64,000 bases of DNA from Lentinus brumalis (GCA_001792895.1 MARA01000003.1:2666001-2730000); one strand, 5' to 3'. Positions 11,353 through 29,501 are shown, numbered from the stretch's first letter. The notes: generated by a model not told the origin, from the sequence alone. A program made the numbers and translations.

Positions 11353-13832
11353 ATGCTTCTCCGACCCTCCTTCACGGCTCTCGCGAGTCTCGCGTTCACT
11401 ATGAGCGCATCTGCCAGCCCGTCACTGCACAAGCGCGCCACGGAAGTCACCACAGACGCGTCCGGAGTCGACGGCCAGACTTATGACTACATTGTCGTGG
11501 GCGGAGGCTTGACCGGCATCACCGTCGCGACGCGTCTCGCGGAGAACTCGTCCCTCAAGATCTTGGTCGTAGAGGCGGGTGGAGACGATAGGACCAATGA
11601 GCAGATATACGACATCTATGCTTACAGCGAGGCCTTTGGAGGTCCCATGGACTGGGCGTGGCCCACCGACTCGGGCAAGGTAATGCATGGGTGAGTGTCG
11701 CTTTCCATCTTCGCGGAGATGATGTGCGGTTCATTGACGCCGTCTGCAGTGGCAAGACACTCGGCGGAAGTAGCTCTATCAACGGAGGCCACTGGACGCG
11801 CGGCCTGAACGCACAGTACGACGCGTGGTCGTCTCTTCTGGAGGACTCCGAGGCGTCGGTAGGATGGAACTGGGACGGTATCTTCTCGTACATGAAGAAG
11901 GTACGCTCTGCCCGGTCCTTCGATTCCTGACCGCGCTCATCCGAGTCTGGCATGCAGGCGGAGTCGTTCTCTGCGCCGAACGCTCAGCAGGCGGCGAAGG
12001 GGGCACAGTCCATCGCGTCGTACCACGGCACTACTGGACCCGTCCAGGTCACTTATCCCGACGAGATGTACGGAGGCCCGCAAATGCCGGCGTTCGTGAA
12101 CACGATCGTGAACCTTACAGGGATCGCTCACTACAAGGATCTGAACGGCGGCACGCCGAACTGCGTCTCCATCACCCCATTGGTGTGTCTGCGTTCTTCC
12201 TCGAGGCCCTTTTACAACATGGGCTTACTCACGGTTACGTACAGAGTCTGAACTGGCATGACGATGACCACCGGTCGTCCTCTATCCAAGCATACTATAC
12301 GCCGGTCGAAGGCAGACGCCATGGACTGACGCTCCTTACTCAACATCAGGTAAGTTACCTGTCTCGACCTGGCGTCCCTGTCTCCCAGGGCGCTCCAGAT
12401 GCGCTGAGCCGGTCTCACGTACCATACCATGGCCAGGTCACGAAGGTGCTCTTCCAGTCCGGCTCGAGCGCTCCACACGTGGCGACTGGAGTTGAGTTCG
12501 CGAACGCCGACGGCTCCGGGGCGCGCATGCAAGCGTTTGCTCGGAAGGAAGTCATCCTCGCAGCTGGTGCGATCCAGGTCCGTCCTCGTCCGTCTTCTGT
12601 CGGGGAAGCTCGCTCACACACGTAATGCGTCTGTAGACCCCGGCCCTTCTCCAGCTCTCGGGCATCGGCGATTCCGCGGTCCTTGGACCCCTCGGCATTT
12701 CCACGCTTGTGGACCTGAAGACCGTCGGGAAGAACTTCCAGGAACAGACGATGAACTCGCTCGGTGCAGATGGCAACGGCTTCGACAAGGGCGGACACGG
12801 CCCGACGGACGCGATTGCGTACCCGAACATCCGCCAGCTGTTTGGCAGCAATGCGGATGCGTCCATCAAGAAGATCCAGTCGTCGCTGTCCCAGTGGGCG
12901 CAATCGCAGAGCAACAACGCGCTTTCGGCTGACGCGCTTCAGACGATCTTCAACATCCAGGCTGGGCTCATTATCAACAACAATGGTGAGAGTCGTCCCT
13001 GAAAGGTGACAAGTTACTCCGAGCGCTGACGTTCTGTACGTAGCACCCGTTGCGGAGTTGTTCTTCGACAGCGGCTACCCTGAGTACGTCTCGCACTCGT
13101 TGGCGTCCATGTGCTTGAGCTGAGTGTGCTCCAGTGATCTCGGCATCGACATGTGGCAGCTCCTGCCCTTCAGCCGCGGAAACGTTACCATCAAGGTGGG
13201 ATGTCTCTCATGTCATTCAGAGTCAAGATTGACTGATCGGCGGTTCTTCAGTCGAACAACCCCTTCACGAAGCCCGCTGTCAACGTGAACTACTTCAGCG
13301 TGGATTGGGACCTGGACGTCCAGATTGCAGGAGCTCGCCTTTCGCGCAAAATCTTGGGCAGCCCTCCTATCAGGTACATCTCTGGTTCCTTTCGCCCTTC
13401 GTATCCGGAGCATACGTCCATTTCGCCTGTCCATCCCATTCATCACCTCTCACTCGTGTCTTTCGCGTCTCGCGTACCCTGCTGACGTTCCTATCCCACA
13501 GCAATCTCCGCTCCTCCAAAGGCGAGACCATCCCCGGGCACACCACCGTCCCTGACAACGGCGACGGCGGCTCGGACGCAGACTGGAAGAAGTGGATCGT
13601 GAAGACAGGCACGTCCGCGGGCTTCTCGGCCGTCTCGCACCCTATTGGCACCGCGGCCATGATGAAGCGCAGCCTCGGCGGGGTCGTAGACGCGCAACTG
13701 AAGGTGTACGACACTGCGAACGTGCGCGTTGTCGATGCGTCTGTCATGCCCATCCAGGTCAGCGCGCACCTGTCGAGCACGCTGTACGGCATCGCAGAGA
13801 AGGCGGCGGACTTGATCAAGGCGGCACAGTAA
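11353..13832 (+). CDS. secreted GMC flavo-oxidoreductase, glucose-oxidase-like (AA3_2)
   Basis: Multi-exon FAD-dependent GMC enzyme. The start at 11353 gives a hydrophobic leader ending near MSASASPSLHKR, with a KR processing site. The FAD-binding beta-alpha-beta motif is YDYIVVGGGLTGITVATRL, followed by the distal VVEAGGDD. The GMC signature exon is GKTLGGSSSINGGHWTRG. Further exons carry APNAQQAAKGAQ and TLVDLKTVGKNFQEQT; both patterns, and GGGLTG, resemble fungal glucose oxidases more than aryl-alcohol oxidases. Catalytic His candidates are in VSHPIGTAAMM and QVSAHLSSTLYG, giving the His/His pair. It stops at 13830-13832. About ten introns of 50-70 bp. The likely reaction is oxidation of a sugar or alcohol with transfer to O2 (H2O2) or quinone. 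The substrate cannot be read from sequence. Confidence 0.88.
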
Positions 13833-14936
13833 ACCGTTGTTCCTGTTCTCCTGGAGGATATCGTGGTGGGATGGAGAAGTATTCGGATCACTGAATTTAC
13901 TGATATTAGGACTTGCTTATACCTGCTGTATGGGCGACACGCGGACTTTGCTTTGCACCGCTGTCGTTCGGCCACTCATTTATCTTTGGACTATATAACT
14001 ACACCATATAGCTAATCAATAGTCTATCTGCCCTGATATGTACTGGTTGGCGGGGTTGATGGAAGGCTGCACAGAAAATCTTGGAAAGTCGCCAGCAGAA
14101 TTCCAAGGATGCGCATCACGATGGTCGGTATGTGCATGTGCTCATAAAGAAATATTCCGCTCCCACCTTCCAAGACGAGCGTCGGGGGCGCAAGTCGCGG
14201 AGTGTGCGCGCTGCTAACTATGTAGGTAGTGCTAACTATGACCCGACTGCTGTGTATCAATGTATGTATGCAGCGCACCTATTGGATCCCGCCATGTCTC
14301 AGATCCGCCCGTCGATGCAAAAGACTCCAAGACTCTCTGATGCACAATCCTGATATGGCGTAGGCCAGCCACCTGGGACCGCCTTCTGCCAGGGCTCACA
14401 AATATTTCAGCCATGGCATGAGGCTATAAGATGGACCTACAAGTGCAAGCAGAGAGCCCACAAACGGCGGAGGCACCTGACTTACCGGATTAGGCAAGCG
14501 CCCGGCGTTCAGTATGGGCGGCCCGCCCCGCCTTTGACCATATTTGGTATGTTTGCCGCCGTCGTCGTGACATACGTCCGCAAGGAAGTGGATAATCCGC
14601 ATTGAGAACTAACCACTCGTCAGAGCAGTGAGAGTTCGCTCAGATTGAGATGGGCTTAGAGGGCCCGAATATCACAATCTGAATAGCAACCTGAGTGGCG
14701 TGTTTGCCCTACTGACAAGTACATACATGACGAGTCGTATCGGGACTCGGAATGAAACCCAAGAAGCAAGGGGACAACGAGAACAGAAGGAAGGACTGAC
14801 AACAGAACCGGGAGTCAAGTTCAAGACAGCTCTACATTGTGAACGAGGGCGGACGGCGAATGCCCAGCCGAAACTCCATAGAGGGCGGCCGTAAGTCTAA
14901 TAACTACCATATACCGATGCTGCTTGAAAAAGCGCA
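13833..14936. other. intergenic between convergent genes, no gene seen
   Basis: About 1.1 kb between the 3' ends of the first GMC gene and the methyltransferase gene. It contains no open frame with recognisable motifs; both terminators should lie here. Confidence 0.55.
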
Positions 14937-16428
14937 CTAGAGGCGCACCACAGACCATTCCTGGCATGTAAACGGCCTCTCGTTCCCAGGCCAAGTGTCA
15001 AAGTAGGTCGGGCCTCCAGGCTCAGTGATCATCCTGCTCTCGAAGCGGATCTTGTCCGGGCCCCCAAAGGCCTCTTCGAAAAGCCTGCCCAGGCTCTCCG
15101 GCGAGTGGCAAAACATCGTCCAGTCCGAGCTCGTCGGCTTGAACGGGCCGCTCTGCGGGAGTGCGCCCTGCACCCCGAAGAGCATCGAGCCCGGCTCAGG
15201 CGAGAGGAGGCCCGCGAGCGCGTGCGCGATCTGCGCCTGGCCGGCATCGTCGAAGATGTGCAGGAATTTGCCCATGTACACGGCTGAGACGTGTCCGCGG
15301 AGCTGGTTAAGCGAGGTCACGGTGGAGAGCGGGGGCGGCGCGTCAATGGGCGCGGTGGCCGTGGTCAGGGGCTCCTGGATGTCGAGGAAGCCCGGGTCAA
15401 GGACATCGCCCTCGATGAAAGGAACTGGGAACGTCTCTGGGGTGTCGCGGAAGAGCGCGTGACCTTCCTTGTAGAGACCTGTGGACAAATTGAACGGCCG
15501 TTAGCGACAGTTGCGAATGATCGGCGTGACAGAGGCTTTTGAGGGGGGGAGATGTACGGAACGGGCGGGGTGGTAACGTAAGGATGAGGATTGGCGTGAT
15601 GGCGGTGAGCTCGGGCGGGTGGCACGCACGGACTTACCGCTTCGCAGATCAGTCGCCAGACAGGACTCGACGGGATAGCCGTCAAGGACGGCCTTGCGAA
15701 CGTCGCTGCCAACTTCGGCGGCTTCAGTACACCGGAACGCGCGAAAAATTCGACGTGACGCACAAGCACATCCCAGATCAATGAAAATCGGGTTCGGACG
15801 TTCGCGACCCAGCTTCAAGAACTCATCGTAGACAGGAAGCCTCGAGATTCGAATCCTACGCGTGTGATTGGGAAGTGAGCGAAGAGAAGGCGCGGGACTT
15901 ATTGAGCAAAGCGCCATTTGCGGGTACGCACCTCGTGAAGCCAAAGATGCGGATGCACGGATAGGGGAAAATCTGCGATTGGAGTGAGCGACTGGTTCTT
16001 TCGCAACATCACGGGCATCGCAATGCGACGAGACGAAACATGTCGGCTACGGTAAAGGACTACTGGCGGCGCCGAACACATATAACAGGAACTTGGTACG
16101 GCCTCCGGGTAGATCATGCTGCTGACGGCCCCCTCTCAAGGTGAGTGGCGTGCTTACGCATTGGCGACCACCGGCGGTCCGATAGTCACAATAGCGACTG
16201 CGGAACGCAGAGGTGTGTTCTATACATACTCCAAGAACTCTGGAGGACAGGAGAAGAGGTATCACATACCTGATAAGCCTGGGCCTGGACGTCGAGGATG
16301 TGACGCTCGAGCTCGGCATCGTCGTTGATCTTCGTCGTGGCCTTAAAGAACGCCCGTTCGTCCTCGTCCAGCTGCAGGTACTTTGACACGAGGGGGATCT
16401 CCCATGACTTCGGCGCCACGTACGACAT
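14937..16428 (-). CDS. SAM-dependent methyltransferase, AusD/Trt5-like fungal type
   Basis: Minus-strand, multi-exon class I methyltransferase. Exon 1 starts at 16428 (MSYVAPKSWEIPLVSKYLQL). A later exon gives IFPYPCIRIFGFTR. The next encodes LPVYDEFLKLG and the SAM-binding motif IFIDLGC, whose glycine loop is completed across an intron as VGSDVRKAVLDGYP, ending LATDLRS. The last exon (GLYKEGHALFRDTPETF ... GDVLDPGF ... GKFLHIFDD) runs to a TAG at 14937-14939. This layout (PYPCI-F, DLGC-x-GSDVRK, a D at the end of strand 2, FLH-F-D) is that of fungal methyltransferases often found in meroterpenoid and other metabolite clusters. The substrate is unknown. The neighbouring GMC enzymes are compatible with, but do not prove, a metabolite pathway. 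Confidence 0.83.
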
Positions 16429-20319
<3,891 letters not shown>

Positions 20320-21102
20320 GTCCCCGGTCTCGTGACATATTTATGACCGCTACGAGATAGGTTACCTGGCCGTAGACATGGACACACGCCGCTCACGGAC
20401 ATCCTCCAGAGTCCCCCCCCCCACCCTACCACTTACATTATTGCACCTGTACGTTGCATTGCACCCTTGTGCGCCGCCACCGCGCCCTTATTGTACTTCG
20501 CATTCTGCCTGCTGCCATCGTGGCCGTCCGTTCATCATCTTTCAAACACTGAAGCCTCGGTACACCGTTCGTCGCATTCTTGGAAGAACGGCACACTCGC
20601 CTGTCCAGACGCATCCTGTCCGCTCGTTACGTTGTGACCCGTGTTATACGTATAGTATACCCTACCTCCGCTCTCTTGCACGAAACCCATGTACTGTAAG
20701 CTGTGTCGTACTTATAATGGGTCTGGATCGCGTCGGTCCCTATACTGCCCGCTGAGGTATGCTACCATTCGCCAGCGACCTGCAGACTGGGGTGTCCAGC
20801 ACAAAGAGTGTAAAGATGCCGGCCGGTCGCGTCCATGTGGTAATCTGTGCACATCTGTTATAACCATGGATTGTCGTCTTCTATTAATGCGCCAGCCTGT
20901 GAGTGTGCCTCACGCAGGAGGGAGAGAACACGCTGTCTGTGAACGCCTGACGACAGCACCCATATATCCGCCTTCGTGCGCAGGGAACGCAGCAATGACA
21001 TCCTTATATCCGAGTCGGACAACGCACTCACAATGTTCTATGTTACATATAGATCCGTAATACGTATCCCAGAAGGCCACAAGAAACCCATCGCCCCCAT
21101 CC
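20320..21102. other. intergenic between convergent genes, no gene seen
   Basis: 3' regions of the second (+) and third (-) GMC genes. It includes a short poly-C tract near 20412. No coding or RNA feature is recognised. Confidence 0.55.
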
Positions 21103-24013
21103 TCAGGCCTTGAAAACGCCCTTGATGATATCCGCCGCCTGCTCCGCGATCGCATACACGATGCTCTGCGTGTGCGCGGACGGGATGAGCGGCACGACGC
21201 TCAGATCGACAACGCGCAGCTTCTGCGTGCCGTACACCTTGAGCTCCGGGTCGACGACGCCGCCCTTGTCGCGCGGGAGCATCGAGCACGTCGACGCCGT
21301 GTGGTGCACCGTCGTGAGGTACTTCTTGAGCCAGAGCGAGATGTCCTCGTCCGTCTTCACGTCCGGGCCCGGGTTCACCTCGCGCCCGAGGATGGACTTG
21401 AACGGCTCGGTCTGTGCGACTTTGCGGCAGAACTTAACCTGCTCGATGTACGTGAGGCGGTCTGTGCGACGAGGGGGATTCAGTCAGGGTTGAAAGGAGA
21501 GAGGAGGAAATGGACCGACCGATGTCCTCCTCGAAGTAGTGCGGGTCGATGACAGGCGGGTCCAGAGGGTCCGTGGAGCCGGCGTGGATGGTGCCGCGCG
21601 AGAACGGCCGGTTGAGGGTCGTACAGAGCGATACGTGCTTCGCGCCCGGCACAGGAGGGTCTGGCATCGCATCGTGTCAACCTCTATACGCAAGATGTGA
21701 AGAGAAACTGACGTACTGGGGAAACTGTAGAACCCAGGAATGGTGACGAACTCGGCTTCAGCAGCGTTCTCCTTGAAGCGGGCCAGCTGCTCCTGGCGCT
21801 GCTCAGCGATGCCTGGTGCGTCGCCGCCAGAGGGCGCCTTGGCCTGTATCTCTGCGGCTATGTCCGAGATCATGTTGAGGGGAGCCATGGAGATGCCGAC
21901 GATACCGATCGTCAGCAGTCCCTTGCCTTCCGCACTAGAAAGACATTGTACCGTTATCAGAGGGTTGAAGGGCGAGGACAGGGACGGACGTCACGTACTA
22001 GAGCTTGACCTGCTCCTCTGCGACCTTGGGATCAACGAGAGGGTCGATCGTGTTGTACTTCTCAGGCTCCTTCAGCTCTGAGGGCCCAAAGTGAGCATGT
22101 GCTTGAGCATGATGTGCAGGGATGGATGCGATACAGTACCATATGCCACACCAGCGAAGAGATGGTCTTGCGCGTTTGTGCCCACGGCGGGGAGATCAAC
22201 CTTCGTCTCGATCCCGAGGCCGCTGAGGATCTTTGGGTCGCCGATACCTGAGAGCTCGAGGACCTGTGGCGACTTGATCGTGCTGTTGTGACCGGTCGCG
22301 TCAGATGATTACATAGCTACGAAGGAGAGTCCCAAACCCAGCGGAGAGGATGACCTCGCCATCCGCGGTGGTGGAGACGGTGTGCTTCTGGCCGTCGTAG
22401 AGGAACTCAACGCCACTCGCGACGAAGCCACTCCCAGGGGCGGAGAGGATGCGTGCCACAGGTGCGTTCACGAGGATCTTCAGATTAGGGCGCGCCCCGG
22501 CCTGCTCAAGGTACGCCTGCACCACAGTCAGAAAATGCCTCAGTAGGGCGTGAGCGGGAGTCAAGAGTTGCTCACTTACCACGGACGTTGTACGCTTGTT
22601 CGTGCGCGGGTCGACCGAAGCAAGGTCCATCGCTGTGCCCACGCGGTCACCGGCTTGCTATTTTACCGCAGATATTAGTATGAGCATGGTCGATCCCAGC
22701 ACGTATGGCAAGGTCGTGAACGAGGGACCTACCGGCTCGACGAGGCGGGGCAGCCCGAGCGCCTGCAGCGTGTCCTGCAGTGCGACGTCCCATCCAGGAC
22801 GCAAGTTCGGAAACCCGAGAGCGATCGGACCTGCAAAGCATATCCGATACTATGCTCAATATGCCGTTGAGGCCCACTTTTGCGACAGTGACATACCATC
22901 GGTGCCGTGGAACTTGGGATCATAGGTCAAGCGCTCGGCCTTCGTGGCGTTCTCGTCAGCCGGGATAAACCTGTTATCCTGTCAGTACTCATTCTACCCA
23001 ATTGCAGCGTGAAGGGTCTCGGACAGGTCAAGTGCGTCCGCCGTTTCTTGCACAACAGTTGTTGCGCCGTCCCGAGACGGCGTGGAACCGGCGGCAGAGA
23101 ATTACATAGCGATCAAAGATACGCACTTCTCGCACTTGATAGAGTACTTGAGGAAGTTCTGCCAGTTCCAGCCGGGGTTTCCGAGGCGTTCCCAAGCTTC
23201 CCGCAGCAGTCAGCAACCCACATGTTCGCCGGACGTGCTGTCGGTCAAGGAGACATACCGTTGACGTCTTCCACCGCCGGGCGATTCCACAGATAGAAGT
23301 TTGCACCCGACGAGCCTCCCAGGCCCTTTCCTCTGGAGAGCGTTCACGTCATCAGCACTCCGGTGTTCACACAGACGGTGCCCACAGAAAGGGCGCCGCT
23401 CCGCCGAGACCCGTATCATCAAAGATGGCGGCGGTCATCTGCGGAGCAAAGGACGAGCGTACCTGGGCCAGAAGAAGGCGGTATTTTCAGCGTGCTTTTG
23501 CGGGACCTGTTTGGTCATGCACAAGCGCAAGCCCACACATGCGCACAGACCACCGGAGCGGAGGAATGATCAGCGGGACTGACAGATAGACGCACTGATT
23601 AGCGGGGAAAGCGTTCGTACCGTCATGAAGGCGTAGTCATACTCCTTGTTGGTAAAGAATTTGCCATAGCTCGCCGGCGTATCTGCGACACAGGAGGTGA
23701 AACATCAGGAAGCGGTTCTTTCGAGGGACACCGATGCAGCATGACCTGGAAGGAGTCTGCTGATCTCCCAGGGACGGTAGGGAGACAGAACGAGCAAAGG
23801 CATGCGCATCGACGTGAAACACGACAACGGCAACTCACCAATCATAGGGTCGTTCAGGTGCGCACCGCCGCCTTCCAGCACAAGCACGGTCTTGCTCGGG
23901 TCCTCGGAGAGTCGTGCGGCGAGGACCAGACCGGCTGTGCCGCCGCCGATGATGACATAGTCGAAAGACTTGCCAGAGACTTGGTCGAGAGTGGTCAGTG
24001 CGCTAGCGGCCAT
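21103..24013 (-). CDS. GMC oxidoreductase, choline-dehydrogenase-like, no signal peptide
   Basis: Minus-strand, intron-rich GMC gene. The start at 24013 gives [20 protein letters not shown] directly before the FAD motif [16 protein letters not shown], so there is no secretion signal and the enzyme is probably intracellular. Successive exons encode [17 protein letters not shown], the GMC signature [17 protein letters not shown], and VILSAG. They continue with [33 protein letters not shown], and [16 protein letters not shown], a typical GMC substrate-domain signature. The catalytic region has [18 protein letters not shown] and [19 protein letters not shown], giving a His/His pair. It ends at 21103-21105. 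Orientation is opposite to the neighbouring GMC gene and introns differ, so the two are not a recent tandem copy. Confidence 0.87.
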
Positions 24014-27000
24014 GCTGTAGTAGGGAGGTTGAGTAAACGGATAAAGTCGTCGCTCGGGCAGAGGACACATTATAACATGAGCGTCGTCCGACCGGATAAC
24101 TCCTGGACGCCTGCTTCCAGAACAGAGAAGTCATGATGAGGGCCTCCGCGCGTCCACAATGTGCGACCGGACAATGCGCCAGAACACATAAGAATCAGAA
24201 CGTGAAGAAGTCCTGTATCCGCTCGCCGCCACAGATCGAAGACTTCGCGTTGCGCTGTAGTCAATTCAGTAGTCTCACCCTGAGGGACTCGCACCTTGTG
24301 TACGACCCGCAATCTCGGCGGCATTCGGAGCTGATCGCGTTGTGGTCAGCGTAAGTTGTCTCCAGTCTCTCAGTCCAGTTATTGGTCGTAAAAGTTTGTT
24401 TTCACGAGAATTAGGGACCAGCAGTAAGTATTACAGGCCCGAGGCTAAGGCTGCAGCTACCACTGCAGCTGGGAAGATCAAGGGAAGATGACGAGAAACA
24501 GTCGCTCAACTAGCGCCTCGCCAGTGGGTGCTTGTGGGCGCTTCCTTTGCGGAAGCTCTCCAATCTCACTACCATCATCAAGAACTCTGGCTATGTTGAT
24601 AGTTGAGTCTTACTTCGTGACTTCGGAGAGTTCTAGAGAGTATAATCTAACTAAGGATCTACGTAGAAGCACTTGCTCGGAATGACGGGGCCCGCGCCGC
24701 CCAAGAATCCGTCAGGAGCAATAGTAGGTGGCATAGCGATTCATCATTTCGTCAAGAGCTCGGTATAAAACCGCGAAGGTGCACTCTGAGGTCATGGTGC
24801 TGCGTGCTTTAGGAGACACCATAGACGTTGCAAAAACGGGAGGTTCACATCATTCAGGAATAAGTACTCCATGTCGGCTGCTACCAGATACCATCGCCAC
24901 TTCATCTCAGCCTGGTCAAACCCCTGAAAGACAAAATCACAAGCATATGGACGAAATGGGTACGGCCAGTGCAGTACCACCCAGCCGCAGAACAGCTTCA
25001 TCGCATTCCCGGACAGAGGCGTCGAGCGACGCTCGCATGCGCATCACCCCTTGGGCGCACATCTGAGGTAAGTCTGTTCGGGGAGAACTATGTTGCTGTG
25101 TGGAATATGACCTGATTCAGACCCAATGCAGAGCAGGCTTGCCTAAACATACCTCTCGGCGAAGCTCTCGTCACCGTGCAGTCGCGCGATGAATCTCCAG
25201 AATTTGTCTGAATATCTGGATACCTGCTAGAGGAACCGAATATTCTTCCTGACCACGAGCAACTTAGACATCCTGCGCAGACTGCGTCGGAGCTTTTCGT
25301 ATGCGTTTCACCATAACGCCGAAGCCGTTCTATTCGCCTCTAGGTTCTCGGTGCACCATTCGCCCGCCCAAGGTGATTGCTCTACCTCCAATCACGGCTG
25401 GTCTGATCACCCCGGACACGGAATACCTGCGGTACCTTTGGCCAAACAGGCGGGCCCTTGACCACTGATCCCATTGTTCAGACAACGCAAGGCACCGCTG
25501 CCGTGAAACACCATCCGGCCAGGTGAGCGTCCATCGTCTTGGTAAGTAATCTCATCAGCCCACTCAGAAGCGCATTCATCATTACTGGATGCTATTACAC
25601 TTCCAAAGCGTCAGGCCTCGCGCATCGTCCGCGTTGGAAAGGAGATCCGGCCTTTGATTGGTGTCCTCGAACTTCGCCCGTCATATCCCTCTTCCGGTAC
25701 GAGTATATATAATCCGCCTCGCCTCAGGTGGACGGCTTCTAATGGCTCGGCAGGGCGCGAGTCTAGCTTCCGCGCCCTGCAGCTACAACGAGAGACTTCG
25801 CGTATGGTATGTATAGAAAGAGAAGAGAATAGTCAAGGGCTTCGTGATAACCGTATAGCAGCTGGCGAACTTGAGGCAAGCTCTCCGCTGGGTTCTCGAC
25901 TTCGATCAGCCCTCGAAGAGAGACCCACATGCGAAACCTCCAGCCGCAGAAACAAGTCGCAGACATCATCTTGCTTTCCAGCAGCGAGGCCGTAGACCAT
26001 GTGCCCGACTTGCCAAGGGGCACAAGGTGCGCTTACTCGACCAACTCGACTGGCATTCGGACGATAACGTGAATTTCTCAGTATCTGCTCTTCGAAACAG
26101 AACGCGCGGACATATCAGGTGCAGATGCTCTCACACAATTCATACTGCTTCCTTACGCTGAACAATTGCATCCATCAGAGCCGCCCACTTACCAGAGCCA
26201 AGCTCATACACTGCAACGCTTCGTGTGGGTGCGCAGCCCAACCGATGAACACCCTGAACCACATCGACCGCCATGCGCACCGCGCAATCGCCGGGTACGA
26301 CGATCCTACTACAGCCCGTGCGTCCTGAACACCACCAGGTGCGCCGCAAAGCGCTCCGCCCATCATAAGCAACAGAAGCTAAGATTACCTTCGACCCCAC
26401 GATCCTCGAGGTGCTAATGGCAATAGTCAACCCCGCACCAGCTCCCCGAGGATATCGAGCCGTTCGAGCCAGTTCACTCCGGTCCGCATGGGTGCGAGCC
26501 GCGCGACTAGAAGCATCGGTGCCACTGAAACACGAGCAAGCAAACCTTGCGGACCACGAGCCACCTGGCGTCCCGAGCTCAGTCGGAACACCTGGAAAAA
26601 CGAGAACATCGACATCGATGATGGTCAGATGGGCGGAAGCTACCGGGGCTTGGACCGTGTTCGGCGATGTGGTGCAGTCATGGGCATTGGGCGGAATGCG
26701 GTATTCGCCCCGGGTATAGATTTCTCTTGGAAGGTACTGTCCACCGGGCTTACTAGAGTCAAAGCGTCTTTGGACGGCGAGGGTCTTGTCATACCCGAGT
26801 CGGGCGGGACCTGGCCGGAGGCGTGCTCAGGTGCATATTGTGATGAGGGGACCTGACCCGGTCACAGTACGGTGATGAACACATCAATTTGTATGCGAGT
26901 ATCTGACAAACTTGTTCGCAGAATAGGTGGTGAGCATCAAAGTACGTACTTGTACTGAAGCTGAGTGCATGTGCCATGTGCGGATGCACTAGTAGGCTCG

Positions 27001-29501
27001 CGGACCCTCCATGCGAAGTGTGTGGTTCAAGAACATGCGAACTTCTGACCATTGGATATGGGCATGCGACTACCTTCTTCGGCGACATCAGTTCGGGCAC
27101 ACACATAGTAAGCCCAGTGATGTGGAGGCCAAGCGAACAAAAACCCTCCGGCCTCCTGCTCGGATGATGACGCAGTCATCAGACTGCGAAGCTCCTGACT
27201 CGGACATACGGACATCCCAGCATCTGCGTCCTGTGCCGCCATCAGGAATTGACTCTCGCGCACCCACACAGAGGTACATTCCTGATCCTTCTGCGATATC
27301 AGCGATTTCATTGCGCTTCTTGATCGCAGCAAACTCACCAGCAAGAAGAGCGAAAACTTGGTTTGAGGGTCGGTGAGAGGAGGTCGCCGCACATGGGAGA
27401 GGGGGGGGGGAGACGAAAGGAGGGTCACGGGGCAAGCATGGCAGAGGCTGCTGTCCGCCCAGCATCGTATGAGATGGGTCACCGGAGATGCGCTGCGAGC
27501 GTGACGTCAACGCATGTCAAGAATAGACAGAACTGCGGCCGACGACGTGCGTCCTTGACTTGCGTGTGTGTGCCATCGGCGGGAGAGGAGCGGCGAGGGA
27601 GCTGCGGACAGCGCCCAAGCCGACGGCCGTGCTGGGATGTCGCTTTTGATGTCCCGACGTCTCGTAGCCGAGCTGGACGCATGGTGAGGTACTCGTCTAG
27701 TGTCAGGCAGCAGACGGAGAAGACATTATCATCCACTGCTCGCGATGGGCTGTGTCTTTGCGTGCGTGCGTACCTGAGATCTAAGGGGGCTGAACGGCTC
27801 AAGATACCTAGCTTGTTGAGCGGGTGACGGAGACACGGAGAGGTCGGAGAGGGCAATCGCTGTTGTAGGCAACCTGCCCGTGAGCAACAACGCCTAATGA
27901 CTGCGATTGAGTGCGGACCACAGTGTGAACGTTGACGATGCCCTGCCAGAGATGGTAATTTGCAGTCACTGTTCACCATGCTCTCTCACTCAACTTGCGG
28001 ATAACAGGCACATTTGTCCGCGGTGCCTCCGACTCAGACACGTCCTCGCACGGCCTAGTATCACCGGATGATAGCCTCGGCTTCGGATTTGGCACAGTAA
28101 GCAGACAGCTCTGTGCGCCTGCGACCACCTGTCGGTCCGGAGATGTCGCAAAACATTCAGTACAACATACCGTGCTGAGATGGCGAATAGAAGTCTTACT
28201 TATCATTGACGGTAGTTTTGTGGAGGTTTTCTGCGGAACAAGCCAAGACGGGTGTACTAGAGAAGTCTTCTTGATGTATCGGGGTCAGTGTTCGTGAACG
28301 ACAAACATTGATGATAGGGGGTAGAAGACGGAGGAAGGGGCCATTCGATGATAGACGGTATCACGAAGACGTCCTCGCGCACCTTCTCTTCTCATGCACA
28401 TATATCACATATCACGGAGGACAGGCTGACATCTTCGACGAGCAGCGCGCGACGTTGTGCCAGCGACAGTCACCAGCTAAAGAGGCAACCGCGTGAAGAC
28501 GGCTCGCACGACGGCCGCACGCTGTATGGCACGTCCTAGGGGTTAGACTTCGACGTGATGGCGAACTCGAATCTCGCAACTGTCAACGTCAGTCGCGTCG
28601 CAGACTGCCCTCATGATCCCCGTATACGGGCATATCCTCGCGCGCGCGTCGTTGCAGTCGCGGACGGCGATCCCACAGTGCACGTCAGCGACGTAGATCG
28701 TGACGGCAGCACCCGGTCGTGCAGTCTGGGGAAAAGTGCCGAACGTAACTCAATCAGGCACCCGCCGCCATCCTGCTGTCAGAAGATAGAGTTCACGACC
28801 TTTCGGGCCTCGGGGTGACGGCGGCGATGTGGCGGCCAGCGGACCCAATGACGGAGACGGTCCCGCATGGATTTGCTTCCGCACCCCTCGTCAAGACCGT
28901 GACTATCGGTTACGCGCCGCGCTGGCAGTGGAAACGCTGCCCCTCTCTGTCAGATCCTGGACGTGACAGCGGTAGTATGATGTATCGCGGTAGGATCCTG
29001 CATCGGGATCCTTCCACTACACAAGCATCTGCCTCCGCCTTCAAGACTGAGACAATCGGGATCGCGCCCTGTTGCCAATGACCATCCTCAACAGAGAGCA
29101 TGAGGACCTGATCGATATAATAAATGAGTTCTTGTCTGACAGGAAGCTTCTGTCCATGCAAGGAGGCTGGGTGCAGGCTATCGTCGCGATCCCGCCGAAC
29201 GTCACTGCACTGCAAGACACTGACAGGAGAACAAAAGTTAATGTCCCGCGACTGTGTGTAGAAAGGTCTGCAGACGCTAGCTCCGAGTCTGCGCACGCAA
29301 GGAACGATGCACACAAGCCATTTGACGTACCTATCAGTATGGAGCCGGGTGCAACCATCGCACTGATCCTAGCGGACGAGGGCAGACGCACACCGTTGTC
29401 CAGGGGCTGAAGCAGGAGCGCCGATTGAGTGTAGATTCGAGTGGATGGGTGTCTTGTCTCTGCAACACAGGAGGAGCAGCGTCGTAACATTTTTTGTGGA
29501 T
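24014..29501. other. 5.5-kb gene-poor region
   Basis: No open frame here shows a domain motif or a coherent exon chain. Many short frames exist on both strands. The longest (about 110-165 codons near 27.0-28.0 kb) overlap each other antisense and look like chance. A G homopolymer of about ten lies near 27401. The 5' end of the third GMC gene borders the left side, so its promoter is within about 24014-24300. Strongly diverged genes or old transposon debris cannot be excluded. Confidence 0.45.

Noticed and set aside
26140..26430. VYELGSG string on the minus strand, resembling a methyltransferase SAM motif
   Set aside because: Only seven residues match, with no downstream methyltransferase motifs and no exon chain on either side.
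27027..27510. Overlapping minus-strand frames of 140-151 codons near 27.0-27.5 kb
   Set aside because: Two overlapping frames look equally plausible, neither has a known motif, and a long G-run interrupts the region.
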